From positions 3,844,001 to 3,908,000 of the forward strand of contig NZ_CP108427.1 in the NCBI RefSeq assembly GCF_035982055.1: DNA of 64,000 nucleotides, written 5' to 3'. The translations under genes and the position numbers were made by a program. The notes under the pieces were generated by a model. The model had not been told where the DNA came from and searched no databases. It worked only from the letters and a program-made list of their open reading frames with translations. This DNA is from Streptomyces sp. NBC_01288. Its GTDB lineage: Bacteria; Actinomycetota; Actinomycetes; Streptomycetales; Streptomycetaceae. How positions within the stretch are numbered: position 1 is the stretch's first letter; each line of letters starts with the position of its first letter. Positions 41,372 to 49,330 of this stretch are shown here, in pieces.

Positions 41372-41400
41372 ACCATAACGCGATGTATCGCGAGTCTCAA
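41372..41400 (-). promoter_or_regulatory. Promoter with in-spacer operator for the DrrAB-like exporter
   Basis: On the minus strand TTGAGA (41400-41395), a 17-nt spacer and TATGGT (41377-41372) make a good sigma-HrdB-type promoter. The spacer contains the perfect palindrome CGCGAT-AC-ATCGCG (41379-41392), so a bound repressor would sit between -35 and -10. The expected start is near 41365, leaving a leader of about 97 nt. A PadR- or TetR-type repressor is plausible; none is encoded next to it. Confidence 0.7.
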
Positions 41401-41461
41401 CGGATTTTCTCGAACGAGTGACGGGACGGGTGAGGGGACGGGTGGGGAACGGGCTCCGACC

Positions 41462-42691
41462 TCAGTCGATGACCGTGTAGCCCGCGTCGCGCAGGGCGTG
41501 GCCGACCTCGGCGCAGTGGACCGGACCCTTCGTCTCCAGATGCAGCTCGACCTCCGCCTCCGTGAGCCCGAGCCGCGGATCGGTCCGGACGTGGCTCACA
41601 TCGAGGACGTTAGCGTCGACCACTGACAACACCCCGAGAAGCGTCGCGAGGGCCCCCGGCCGGTCCGTCAGCCGCAGCGTCACGGCCAGGTAGCGGCCCT
41701 GCGCGGACATGCCGTGCCGCAGGATGCGGTTGAGCAGCAGCGGGTCGACGTTCCCGCCGGACAGCAGCGCGACGACCGGTCCCTCGAAGCCCTGCGGATC
41801 GCTCAGCAGCGCCGCGACCGGGCTGGCGCCGGCCGGTTCGACGACCAGCTTGGCCCGCTCCAGGCACAGCAGCAGCGCGGCGGACAGCTCGTCCTCGCTG
41901 ACCGTGCGGACCTCGTCCACCAGGTCGGCGACGATCCCGAACGGCACCTCGCCGGGGCAGCCGACCTTGATGCCGTCGGCCATCGTCGCCGGGTTCTTGA
42001 TCGCCACCGGGCGCCCGGCCGCCAGCGAGGGCGGGAACGCGGCCGCGCCCGCCGCCTGGACGCCCACGATCCGCACGTCGGGCCGCAGCGCCTTCACGGC
42101 GACCGCGACACCGGCCGCGAGTCCCCCGCCGCCGATGCCGACGACGATCGTGCGCACCTCGGGGCACTGATCGAGGATCTCCAGGCCGACCGTGCCCTGG
42201 CCCGCGATGATGTCGGGGTGGTCGAAGGGGTGGATGAACACCGCGCCCGTCTCATGGGCGTACTCCTGCGCGGCGGCCAGTGTCTCGTCGACCACATGGC
42301 CGTGCAGGCGCACCTCGGCGCCGTACTCCTTGGTGGCGCTGATCTTCGGCAGGGGCGCTCCCTTGGGCATGAACACCGTGGAGCGCACGCCCAGGAGTGC
42401 GGAGGCGAGGGCGACGCCCTGGGCGTGGTTGCCGGCGCTCGCGGCGACGACACCGGCGGCGCGCTCCTCGGGGAGCAGTCCGGCGATACGGACGTAGGCG
42501 CCGCGGAGTTTGAAGGAGCCGGTCCGCTGGAGGTTCTCGCACTTGAAGTGCACCGGCGAGCCGACGAGCTGGGTAAGGTGCCTGCTGCCTTCCATCGCGG
42601 TCACCCGCGCCACGCCCGTGAGCATCTTCTGGGCGCCGCGCACATCGTCGAGGGTGACGGGTCGCAAGGAGTCAGCCGTGCTGTAGCTCAT
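41462..42691 (-). CDS. ilvA: Threonine ammonia-lyase
   Basis: A 409-residue PLP enzyme (fold type II) that deaminates threonine to 2-oxobutyrate, the first step of isoleucine synthesis. The PLP lysine is K61 in RTGSFKLRGAY and the phosphate loop is GIGGGGLAAG. A single C-terminal ACT domain (about 330-409, YLAVTLRLTDRPGALATLLGVL) makes it the short form. It starts at ATG 42691 and diverges from the MarR gene. A likely enamine (2-aminocrotonate) producer, it is another potential partner for RidA in the cell. Confidence 0.93.
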   Translation of the reverse strand: MSYSTADSLRPVTLDDVRGAQKMLTGVARVTAMEGSRHLTQLVGSPVHFKCENLQRTGSFKLRGAYVRIAGLLPEERAAGVVAASAGNHAQGVALASALLGVRSTVFMPKGAPLPKISATKEYGAEVRLHGHVVDETLAAAQEYAHETGAVFIHPFDHPDIIAGQGTVGLEILDQCPEVRTIVVGIGGGGLAAGVAVAVKALRPDVRIVGVQAAGAAAFPPSLAAGRPVAIKNPATMADGIKVGCPGEVPFGIVADLVDEVRTVSEDELSAALLLCLERAKLVVEPAGASPVAALLSDPQGFEGPVVALLSGGNVDPLLLNRILRHGMSAQGRYLAVTLRLTDRPGALATLLGVLSVVDANVLDVSHVRTDPRLGLTEAEVELHLETKGPVHCAEVGHALRDAGYTVID

Positions 42692-42836
42692 GACTCAAGC
42701 ATCGCAGTTCACAGCCGCGCGCCACGGCTGTGACCAACCTCCGAGACTGGTTTGCGCAGCGCCGGTACGGGCCGCCTTCCATCCGCGTACCCTGTCCCCC
42801 AACCCAGCACCCCCTTCATGAAGCGAGCCCCCGGCC

Positions 42837-43352
42837 ATGCCCACAACACCTGAAATGTCGATGGACATGACGACCGTCGGTGAACCCGGTCTCCTCGACA
42901 CTCTCCAGCACGAGGTGGCGGTGTTCGCGCGCCGTGCCGAACAGACCCGGCTCGGCGGAGTCGGACAGGTGCGCAACTCCATGGACCGCGCCGCGTATCT
43001 GCTGCTCAACCGCCTGGACAAGGAAGGCCCGATGGGCGTCAAGGCGCTCGCCGCGAGCATGGGGATCGACTCCTCGACGGTCACCCGGCAGGTGGCGCCG
43101 CTCGTCGACACCGGACTCGTCAAGCGCACCTCGCACCCCGAGGACGGCCGCGCGGTGGTGCTTCAGCTGTCCCCGCGTGGGCAGTCGCGGCTGGAGGAAG
43201 TGCGGTCGTCCAGGCGTCAGTTGATGGACGAGCTGACACACGACTGGGCGCCGGAGGAGCGCGAGGTGTTCTGCGCGCTCCTCACACGCTTCAACAGCGC
43301 CCTCTCCGCGCGGATGGCGGTTCCGGGCACCGAGACGTCGTCGGCTTCCTGA
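42837..43352 (+). CDS. MarR-family transcriptional regulator
   Basis: A 171-residue MarR-type winged-helix regulator. The recognition region is GVKALAASMGIDSSTVTRQVAPLVDTGLVKRTSHPEDGRAVVLQLSPRG (about 63-115), flanked by dimerisation helices. Start ATG 42837 is used; internal ATGs at codons 8 and 11 are possible. It diverges from ilvA across 145 nt, and could regulate either ilvA or itself. The stop codon lies inside a 17-bp tandem duplication. Confidence 0.9.
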   Translation: MPTTPEMSMDMTTVGEPGLLDTLQHEVAVFARRAEQTRLGGVGQVRNSMDRAAYLLLNRLDKEGPMGVKALAASMGIDSSTVTRQVAPLVDTGLVKRTSHPEDGRAVVLQLSPRGQSRLEEVRSSRRQLMDELTHDWAPEEREVFCALLTRFNSALSARMAVPGTETSSAS

Positions 43353-43379
43353 AGGACGCGGGTTCCTGAAGAGTGCGGG
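43346..43379. repeat. 17-bp tandem duplication spanning the marR stop codon
   Basis: TTCCTGAAGGACGCGGG (43346-43362) is followed directly by TTCCTGAAGAGTGCGGG (43363-43379), 14 of 17 positions identical. The stop TGA (43350-43352) lies in the first unit. Confidence 0.8.
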
Positions 43380-43430
43380 GCCGGGGTACACGCGCGTGAT
43401 GCCCGGCTCTCCGCCTTTCGTACCGAACTC

Positions 43431-43460
43431 TTGACCTCGCGTCGGCCCTGGCCTCATATG
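43431..43460 (+). promoter_or_regulatory. Probable promoter of the sigma-like gene
   Basis: TTGACC (43431-43436) and TCATAT/CATATG (43454-43460) are 17-18 nt apart, about 35 nt before the GTG at 43493. Confidence 0.5.
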
Positions 43461-43492
43461 AGACCGGGTCCTTCAGGGGGTGAGGCTGCGCG

Positions 43493-43996
43493 GTGCGAGA
43501 ACGGCAGGCGTCCCAAGGTGCCCGCCGGGCCCGGGAGTTCGAGGCGTTCGTCGCGGGCGCGGCAGGGCGGCTGCTGCATGCCGCCACGCTGCTGACCGCG
43601 GAGGCCCCGGACGACAACCCGCGCGCGCGGCGCCTGCTGACGCTGTCCCTGGCACACACGTACGCGTGCTGGGACCGGCTGCGCGGCGAGGACCCGTACG
43701 ACCGCGCCCGCCAGTATCTGGCCGCCCGTTTCGCCCGTGCCGCCTGGCACCAGTACGGCGGCCTCGGCCGGGGCCGCCCCCACCCCGACAGCCCGCTGGG
43801 CGCGCTCGTGCCCCAGGAGCGGCTGATCCTCGTCCTCAGGCTGTACGAGGGGGTCGCGGAGGAGCAGGCCGCCGCGCTGCTCGGCCTCCCCACGGAACGG
43901 GTCCGGACGATCTGCGAGCGGGCGACGGCGACGTTGCTGCATCCGCCGCGCGGTCCGGCACCGAAGGTGGGCGGGGCCAAGGTGGTGCCGTCATGA
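43493..43996 (+). CDS. Sigma-70 region-4-like (SigE-type) protein
   Basis: A 167-residue protein that resembles a SigE-family ECF sigma factor. An N-terminal helical region (REFEAFVAGAAGRLLHAATLLT...LLTLSLAHTYACWDRL) corresponds to a weak region 2. A C-terminal HTH corresponds to region 4 (LVPQERLILVLRLYEGVAEEQAAALLGLPTERVRTICERATATLLH, about 105-150). Region 2 lacks the usual -10-recognition residues, so it may be a degenerate sigma or a non-sigma regulator. It starts at GTG 43493 behind a likely promoter and is followed 34 nt later by a small single-TM protein gene, an arrangement typical of a sigma/anti-sigma pair. Confidence 0.75.
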   Translation: MRERQASQGARRAREFEAFVAGAAGRLLHAATLLTAEAPDDNPRARRLLTLSLAHTYACWDRLRGEDPYDRARQYLAARFARAAWHQYGGLGRGRPHPDSPLGALVPQERLILVLRLYEGVAEEQAAALLGLPTERVRTICERATATLLHPPRGPAPKVGGAKVVPS

Positions 43997-44030
43997 GGTC
44001 CGGAAGGTCGTGGAGCGGGGGTACGCGCGC

Positions 44031-44279
44031 GTGAACAGGCCCGAGCGGGAGGCGGCCGTACGGCGGATCATGGATCGGACTCCGCCGCAGGTGCCGCCTG
44101 AGCTGTACGCGGACGTCGTGCGGCGCGGCGGCCGGATGCTGCGCCGCCGCAGGGCCGCCCGGCGGCTGATGTGGGTGCTGCTGTGGACGGCGGTCGTGGC
44201 GTTCACCGTATGGGCGCTGATGGTCCATCCCTGGGTGGAGCCGCCGTCGGAGACGACTCCACCGCTGACGGGTTGGTGA
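44031..44279 (+). CDS. Small single-TM protein, possible anti-sigma partner
   Basis: An 82-residue protein with a charged N-terminal cytoplasmic half (VNRPEREAAVRRIMDRTPPQVPPELYADVVRRGGRMLRRRRAARR), one transmembrane helix (about 46-66, LMWVLLWTAVVAFTVWALMV) and a short outer tail. GTG 44031 is used; GTG 44010 in the same frame is an alternative with a closer GGAAGG. There is no HxxxCxxC zinc motif. Position after a sigma-like gene suggests an anti-sigma or membrane tether role, which is inference. Confidence 0.68.
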   Translation: MNRPEREAAVRRIMDRTPPQVPPELYADVVRRGGRMLRRRRAARRLMWVLLWTAVVAFTVWALMVHPWVEPPSETTPPLTGW

Positions 44280-44293
44280 GACCGGCTGCCCTT

Positions 44294-45448
44294 CTAGCCC
44301 AGGGCCTGCTGGAGGTCCTCCAGGAGGTCCTGCACGTTCTCGATGCCCACGGAGAGGCGCACGAGGTCGCCGGGGACCTCCAGGGCCGAGCCGACCACGG
44401 ACGCGTGCGTCATGCGTCCCGGGTGTTCGATCAGGGACTCGACACCGCCCAGGGACTCGCCGAGCGTGAACACCTTGGCGCGGTTGCAGACCTCGACGGC
44501 CGCTTCCTCGCCGCCCTCGACCTGGAAGGAGATCATGCCGCCGAAGGCCCGCATCTGCTTGGCGGCGACCTCGTGACCGGGGTGATCCGGGAGGCCCGGG
44601 TAGAGAACGCGCATCACGCGTGCGTGCCGGGTGAGCATGTCGGCGATCTTGGTGGCGTTCTCGCTGTGCCGGTCCATGCGCACCGACAGCGTCTTGGCGC
44701 CGCGCAGCACCAGCCAGGAGTCGAAGGGCCCGGCGACCGCGCCCATCGCGTTCTGGTGATACGCCAGCTCCTCGCCGAGCGCCTCGTCGGCCGCGATCAG
44801 CGCGCCGCCGACCACGTCCGAGTGACCGCCCATGTACTTCGTCAGGGAGTGCACGACGACGTCCGCGCCGAGGGCCAGCGGCTGCTGGAGGTACGGCGTC
44901 GCGAAGGTGTTGTCGACGACGAGCTTCGCGCCCGCGTCCCGGGCGATCTGCGCGACGACCGCGATGTCGGTGATGCCGAGCAGCGGGTTCGAGGGGGTCT
45001 CCACCCAGACCACCTTGGTCTTCGGGGTGATGGCCGCCCGTACCGACGCCGGGTCGCTGGTGTCGGCGACCGACCACTCGACGCCCCACCGGGAGACGAC
45101 CTTCGCGAACAGCCGGAACGTGCCGCCGTACGCGTCGTTCGGGATGACTACGTGGTCGCCGGGGCTGAGCAGCGTACGCAACAGGCAGTCCTCGGCCGCC
45201 AGTCCGGACGCGAACGCGAGGCCGCGGCGGCCGCCCTCCAGGGCGGCGAGGTTCTCTTCCAGGGCGGTCCTGGTGGGGTTGGCGCTACGGCTGTACTCGT
45301 AGCCGCCGCGCAGACCGCCGACGCCGTCCTGCTTGTAGGTCGAGACCTGGTAGATCGGCGGGACGACCGCGCCGGTCAGGGGATCGGCGGTGTTGCCCGC
45401 GTGGATCGCGAGGGTCTCGAAGTGCTGACTGATGTGCCTGTCGCTCAT
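44294..45448 (-). CDS. metB: Cystathionine gamma-synthase / gamma-lyase type enzyme
   Basis: A 384-residue Cys/Met-metabolism PLP enzyme. The PLP lysine is K204 in HSLTKYMGGHSDVVGG. The substrate-binding segments YEYSRSANPTRTALEENLAALEGG and VETPSNPLLGITDI are intact. The family includes MetB (cystathionine from cysteine and an O-acylhomoserine) and CGL (the reverse gamma-lyase), and sequence alone does not cleanly separate them here; MetB is the usual label at this locus. ATG 45448 matches the family start. It is convergent with the small TM gene and divergent from the TPR-like gene. Confidence 0.9.
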   Translation of the reverse strand: MSDRHISQHFETLAIHAGNTADPLTGAVVPPIYQVSTYKQDGVGGLRGGYEYSRSANPTRTALEENLAALEGGRRGLAFASGLAAEDCLLRTLLSPGDHVVIPNDAYGGTFRLFAKVVSRWGVEWSVADTSDPASVRAAITPKTKVVWVETPSNPLLGITDIAVVAQIARDAGAKLVVDNTFATPYLQQPLALGADVVVHSLTKYMGGHSDVVGGALIAADEALGEELAYHQNAMGAVAGPFDSWLVLRGAKTLSVRMDRHSENATKIADMLTRHARVMRVLYPGLPDHPGHEVAAKQMRAFGGMISFQVEGGEEAAVEVCNRAKVFTLGESLGGVESLIEHPGRMTHASVVGSALEVPGDLVRLSVGIENVQDLLEDLQQALG

Positions 45449-45590
45449 GAGCCCCGAGCGTAGTGCGCCTGCGGGGTGGACGACGATCCGGAGGTTTTCC
45501 ACAGGGCCGCGGGGGCGGGGTGGGGGGAGTTTTCCACAGGGCGGCGGACCGGGTTGGCCAATTGTCGGACGCGTCTGGTTCGCTTGTGGC

Positions 45591-46709
45591 ATGGAGATTC
45601 TCTGGGTCCTGATGGCGCTGGTCATGCTGGGCTTCGTGCTGGTCCCGTTCCTGCGGCGCAGGCGCGGGGCGATCGAGCAGGTCTCGCCGGGCCACCCGGA
45701 CGCCGCGGACCCGGCGACCTACGGCTTCGTGCGCGAGGAGGAGCTGGACATCCGCATGCCCGGCCCCGACCAGGACCTGCTGGACGTCCTCGACCTGGTG
45801 CAGCGCACGCAGGACTACCGCGCGGCGATGCAGCTGCTGGCCGGCACCGACATCACGGGTGAGCTGCGCTGGCAGCGCGTGCAGGCCTTCGCGGGCGCCG
45901 CGTCGCTGGAGTTGCAGCAGCGGCCCGGCGGGGTCAGTGAGACGCCGGGCGGGCAGTGGCTGCGGGTGTGGCGGCTGGAGCACCCGAAGGACGCGGGCGG
46001 CGCGGCCGTGCACGCGGAGTTCCTGGTGCAGCAGGCGTGGCGTACGTCGACGCGGGGGACGGACGAGTTCCGGATCATCATGGAGGAGGCGCGGGACGCC
46101 TGCGGGCAGGCTGCGCTCCTCTCCCCCGGTGACCCGGTGCCGTACATCGTCGAGCTGTCGGTGGCCCGCGGACTGACGTATCCGCAGCCGGAGTTCGAGC
46201 AGCTGTGGCTGAAGATCCTGGACCGCGCGCCGGCGCACATGGGGGCACATCTGACGGCGCTGCACTACTGGTGCGAGAAGTGGCACGGTTCGCGCGAGCT
46301 GGCGAACTCGTTCGCGGAGGCGGCCGCCGCGCGCGCCCCGCAGGGTTCCCTGCTCGCCGCGATGCCGCTCTTCGCGGTCTTCGAGCACCTCCCCGAGGTG
46401 AACCTGGTGAACAGCTTCTACCAGAGCGAGGTCGTGGAGAAGGCGATCCACGGCGCGCTCTTCGCCATCCACGCGGCCCGGCCCGACGACCCGATGCTGG
46501 CGCACGTCCGCCATCTCCTGGTCTTCTTCCTGGTCCGCGCGGAGCGTTGGTCCGAGGCGATGAACCAGCTCATACACATCGACGGCCACGTCGGGGCCCT
46601 TCCCTGGACCCTGTCCCCGGACCCGGCGGCGGAGTTCGCGGTCTATCGCGCGCTGGCGGTGGCCGGGTACGAGGCGAACGGCGGGAGTCCGGCGAGCTTG
46701 CCGCACTGA
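45591..46709 (+). CDS. Membrane-anchored hypothetical protein (DUF4034-like)
   Basis: A 372-residue protein with one N-terminal helix (MEILWVLMALVMLGFVLVPFL) followed by basic residues RRRRGA, so the bulk is cytoplasmic. The rest is predicted to be helical with a repeat-like feel (LLDVLDLVQRTQDYRAAMQLLAG, FLVQQAWRTSTRGTDEF, ILDRAPAHMGAHLTALHYWCEKWHGSRELANSFAEAAAARAPQGSLLAAMPLFAVFEHL), consistent with a TPR-like DUF4034 protein. The family name is tentative and the function unknown. It diverges from metB. Three heptamer repeats begin immediately after its stop. Confidence 0.75.
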   Translation: MEILWVLMALVMLGFVLVPFLRRRRGAIEQVSPGHPDAADPATYGFVREEELDIRMPGPDQDLLDVLDLVQRTQDYRAAMQLLAGTDITGELRWQRVQAFAGAASLELQQRPGGVSETPGGQWLRVWRLEHPKDAGGAAVHAEFLVQQAWRTSTRGTDEFRIIMEEARDACGQAALLSPGDPVPYIVELSVARGLTYPQPEFEQLWLKILDRAPAHMGAHLTALHYWCEKWHGSRELANSFAEAAAARAPQGSLLAAMPLFAVFEHLPEVNLVNSFYQSEVVEKAIHGALFAIHAARPDDPMLAHVRHLLVFFLVRAERWSEAMNQLIHIDGHVGALPWTLSPDPAAEFAVYRALAVAGYEANGGSPASLPH

Positions 46710-46751
46710 GTGCCGGGTGCCGGGTGCCGAGCACTGGGGTGAGCGCTGAGT
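46710..46751. repeat. 7-bp tandem repeat immediately after a stop codon
   Basis: GTGCCGG, GTGCCGG and GTGCCGA run from 46710 to 46730, starting at the first base after the stop of the preceding gene, then decay into GCACTGG and similar units to about 46751. Confidence 0.75.
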
Positions 46752-46863
46752 GCCGGGGCGGTCGTACACGAAACGGGTCGTACTCGACAGGAAGGCGGAA
46801 TTCTCGACGGGGTTCGCCCGTTCAAGGGGTGCGGACCCTCGTTGTGGCCCGATTGGAGATCGT

Positions 46864-47532
46864 ATGTTCCTGCACAGCCGTACGCCCCAACTGCCAACCC
46901 CCGAACAGGCTTTGCAGGGCCGGCCGGAGCCGATGTTCACGGTCCCCGATCGGCACAGCGTTCTCGGCAGCCCCCTGCTCGTTCCGTACCCCGAGCACTT
47001 GCAGGTCGCCGACTTCGGAATGGGCTGCTTCTGGGGTGCGGAGCGCACGTTCTGGCAGCTTCCGGTCGGCGTGTGGACCACGTTGGTCGGTTACCAGGGT
47101 GGTTACACGGAGAACCCCGCGTACGAGGAGGTCTGTTCGGGCCTGACCGGGCACACGGAGGTGGTCCGTGTGGTCTACGACCCGAAGCTGATCTCGTACG
47201 AGAGGCTGCTGAAGACGTTCTGGGAGTCGCACAACCCGACCCAGGGCTTCCGCCAGGGCGGCGATGTGGGTACGCAGTACCGCTCGGCGATCTACACCCA
47301 CACTCCCGAGCAGGCGGCTGCGGCGGAAGCGTCGCGGGTGGCCTACCAGCAGGTCCTCACGAGGTCGCGCTACGGCACGATCAGCACGGAGATACTCCCG
47401 GCGCAGGGGCGGGTGTTCTATCCGGCCGAGGGGTACCACCAGCAGTACCTCGACAAGAATCCGGCGGGCTACTGCGGGATCGGCGGGACCGGAGTGTCCT
47501 GCCCGATCGGCGTGGCGCCGTCCGATGGCTGA
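46864..47532 (+). CDS. msrA: Peptide methionine-S-sulfoxide reductase (long form)
   Basis: A 222-residue MsrA. The catalytic cysteine is C55 in FGMGCFWGAERTFW, and the resolving cysteines are C204 and C213 in the C-terminal GYCGIGGTGVSC, as in E. coli-type enzymes. It reduces methionine-S-sulfoxide in damaged proteins, using thioredoxin. GGAGA lies 5-6 nt upstream of ATG 46864. The gene overlaps the DUF4304 gene by 8 nt. A second, shorter MsrA is encoded at 51721-52233. Confidence 0.95.
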   Translation: MFLHSRTPQLPTPEQALQGRPEPMFTVPDRHSVLGSPLLVPYPEHLQVADFGMGCFWGAERTFWQLPVGVWTTLVGYQGGYTENPAYEEVCSGLTGHTEVVRVVYDPKLISYERLLKTFWESHNPTQGFRQGGDVGTQYRSAIYTHTPEQAAAAEASRVAYQQVLTRSRYGTISTEILPAQGRVFYPAEGYHQQYLDKNPAGYCGIGGTGVSCPIGVAPSDG

Positions 47533-47974
47533 CGGCTCCGCGCCCACCGCGCAGCAGGCGTTCGCTTCACTGATGCGCGCACGGATCGCTCCCGGGCTGC
47601 GCGCGCTCGGCTTCAAGGGTTCGGGGCAGACGTACGAACTGCCCCACCTCGAAACCTGGGCGCTCATCGGCTTCCAGAAGGCCGCGCACAACACGGCGGG
47701 GCAGGTCGAGTTCACCCTCAACGTCACCGTGGCCGACAAACTGGGCTGGGCCCAGGCCCGCAGACGCGAGCCACACCTGCCCGCCCGCCCCAGCCCCAAC
47801 ACCGTCTACGGCCCCGCCGCCTGGCACAGCCGCATAGGCGGGCTCCTCCCCGCGAACCGCGACACCTGGTGGACCATCTCCGCCACGACCGACCCGGAGC
47901 CGGTCGCCCGCGGGGTCATCAGCGCGGTGACGGAGTACGCGTTGCCTGCGATTCGGGAGCGGCGGCGTTCGTGA
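47525..47974 (+). CDS. DUF4304-like protein
   Basis: A 149-residue cytosolic protein. The layout, with a helix (AQQAFASLMRARIAPGLRALGFKGSGQTYEL), a strand-rich core (WALIGFQKAAHNTAGQVEFTLNVTVA) and a terminal TWWTISATTDPEPVARGVISAVTEYALPAI, matches DUF4304 proteins, whose function is unknown. It starts within the last 8 nt of msrA and is probably co-expressed. It ends 6 nt before an octamer repeat array. Confidence 0.75.
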   Translation: MADGSAPTAQQAFASLMRARIAPGLRALGFKGSGQTYELPHLETWALIGFQKAAHNTAGQVEFTLNVTVADKLGWAQARRREPHLPARPSPNTVYGPAAWHSRIGGLLPANRDTWWTISATTDPEPVARGVISAVTEYALPAIRERRRS

Positions 47975-47979
47975 GTGCG

Positions 47980-48043
47980 GGGCTGCTGGACTGCTGAGCC
48001 AGGGAGCTGCTGGGTTGCTGAACAACTGAGTTACTGAGCTGAC
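47980..48043. repeat. Array of eight degenerate octamers after a stop codon
   Basis: Eight consecutive 8-bp units with consensus GAGCTGCT (GGGCTGCT, GGACTGCT, GAGCCAGG, GAGCTGCT, GGGTTGCT, GAACAACT, GAGTTACT, GAGCTGAC) begin 6 nt past the DUF4304 stop. Confidence 0.75.
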
Positions 48044-48113
48044 ACACGAGCGGTGCTGCGGCCGGTCGAAAACCGGTGGCTCCGTGGACTGCTCGGCCCC
48101 CACCCTGTACGCC

Positions 48114-48716
48114 ATGGAAGAACCGCAGCGCGGAATCCGTGCGGTCCACTCGGAGTCCACGATCACCGTCTACCAGGCGTATCCCCCGGAGATCGGCCTG
48201 CCCGCCGCCCGCGAGGGGCGTTTCCCTGCCGCGTGGAAGCGCGACCGGATGACGTGGATCAAGCCGTCGTTCCTGTGGATGATGTACCGCTGCGGCTGGG
48301 GTACGAAGGCAGGCCAGGAGACCGTCCTGGCTGTCGAGATCAGCCGTGACGGCTTCGAGTGGGCGCTGCGGCACGCGTGTCTGTCGAGTTACGTCAGTGG
48401 GACGCATCCCGACCGGGCCGCGTGGCAGCGGCAGTTGAGGCGTGCGGCCGCTCGCGTGCAGTGGGACCCCGAGCGGGATCTGCGCCTGCGACCGCTGCCC
48501 TACCGTGCGCTGCAACTCGGTCTGTCCGGTGAGGCCGTGCGGCGCTACGCGGACGAGTGGACGGTCGCCATCCGGGACGTGACACCGCTCGCGCACGAGA
48601 TCCGGGCGCTCGTCAGCGGAGGTGACCTGGACTCCGCCGCCCGGCTGCTGCCCCGGGAACGCCCGTACCCGCTGGGAGTCGGACTGGACGGAGCCCTTGC
48701 CCACCTGCGGGGATGA
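48114..48716 (+). CDS. DUF4291 protein
   Basis: A 200-residue protein of the widely distributed DUF4291 family, recognised from IRAVHSESTITVYQAYPPEIGLPAAREG, the highly conserved WKRDRMTWIKPSFLWMMYRCGWGTK and VLAVEISRDGFEWAL, and the later ERDLRLRPLPYRALQLGLSG. Function is unknown; the invariant Arg, Lys and Trp residues suggest an enzyme or nucleic-acid-binding protein. ATG 48114 matches the family start. The next gene begins 3 nt after the stop. Confidence 0.88.
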   Translation: MEEPQRGIRAVHSESTITVYQAYPPEIGLPAAREGRFPAAWKRDRMTWIKPSFLWMMYRCGWGTKAGQETVLAVEISRDGFEWALRHACLSSYVSGTHPDRAAWQRQLRRAAARVQWDPERDLRLRPLPYRALQLGLSGEAVRRYADEWTVAIRDVTPLAHEIRALVSGGDLDSAARLLPRERPYPLGVGLDGALAHLRG

Positions 48717-48719
48717 CGG

Positions 48720-49319
48720 ATGAGCACCGACGACGACGTATCGACACCGCTCGCGGCGCTGTGGCGGGAACGGCGGCCGTCGGGTCCGCCGGTCGCCCAC
48801 ACGTTCCGCAGTACGTACGCGGACCGCTGGGTGCGGTTCCACAGCCTGCCCGGTTCGAAGCGGTATCCGGAATTCGAGGACGAGTACGCGATCGTGCTGC
48901 ACCGGTACAACACCGTCCTCGACGAGTTGTTCGCCGGCACAGAGGTGTTCGTGGTGACCGTGGACTGGTCGGACACCCCGGCCGGGCCCGCCCACTACCC
49001 GGAACCGCGCCGGACACTCCACCCCAGTGGCGTCCACTGGTGGACCGAGTCGAACGAGGACGACCCCGACCCGGAGTTCCACACCCACACCCGTCTCTAC
49101 ACCGACCGGCGCCCGTGGCAGCACGGCTGCGTCGACGAACTGCTGCGCGCCGTCGCCGACGACACACTCGCCGAAGTGTTCGTCACCGACACCGGCCTTC
49201 AGCGCATCCACCACCCGTACGACGGTGGCGCCGACGTCATTCTCACCACAGCCGCAGAACGCGACCACCTTCGCGCCAAGCACACCGACTGGCTGTCCAG
49301 CCAACCGTCCGGCCTCTGA
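48720..49319 (+). CDS. DUF3885-like protein
   Basis: A 199-residue protein. The segment RWVRFHSLPGSKRYPEFEDEYAIVLHRYNTVLDELF resembles the N-terminus of DUF3885 proteins (RfHsLPxSKRYPExExEy...R.N.vL). The rest contains acidic and His-rich stretches (ESNEDDPDPEFHTHTRLY, DTGLQRIHHPYDGGADVI). Function unknown; similar proteins are common as immunity-like single genes in actinobacteria, but no toxin is adjacent. It is coupled to the DUF4291 gene by a 3-nt gap. Confidence 0.7.
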   Translation: MSTDDDVSTPLAALWRERRPSGPPVAHTFRSTYADRWVRFHSLPGSKRYPEFEDEYAIVLHRYNTVLDELFAGTEVFVVTVDWSDTPAGPAHYPEPRRTLHPSGVHWWTESNEDDPDPEFHTHTRLYTDRRPWQHGCVDELLRAVADDTLAEVFVTDTGLQRIHHPYDGGADVILTTAAERDHLRAKHTDWLSSQPSGL

Positions 49320-49330
49320 CGGGACAACCG

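Noticed and set aside
42692..42836. An inverted repeat between ilvA and marR as MarR operator
   Set aside because: The best candidate (CCAACCTC / GAGACTGG) matches at only 6 of 8 positions, too weak to report.
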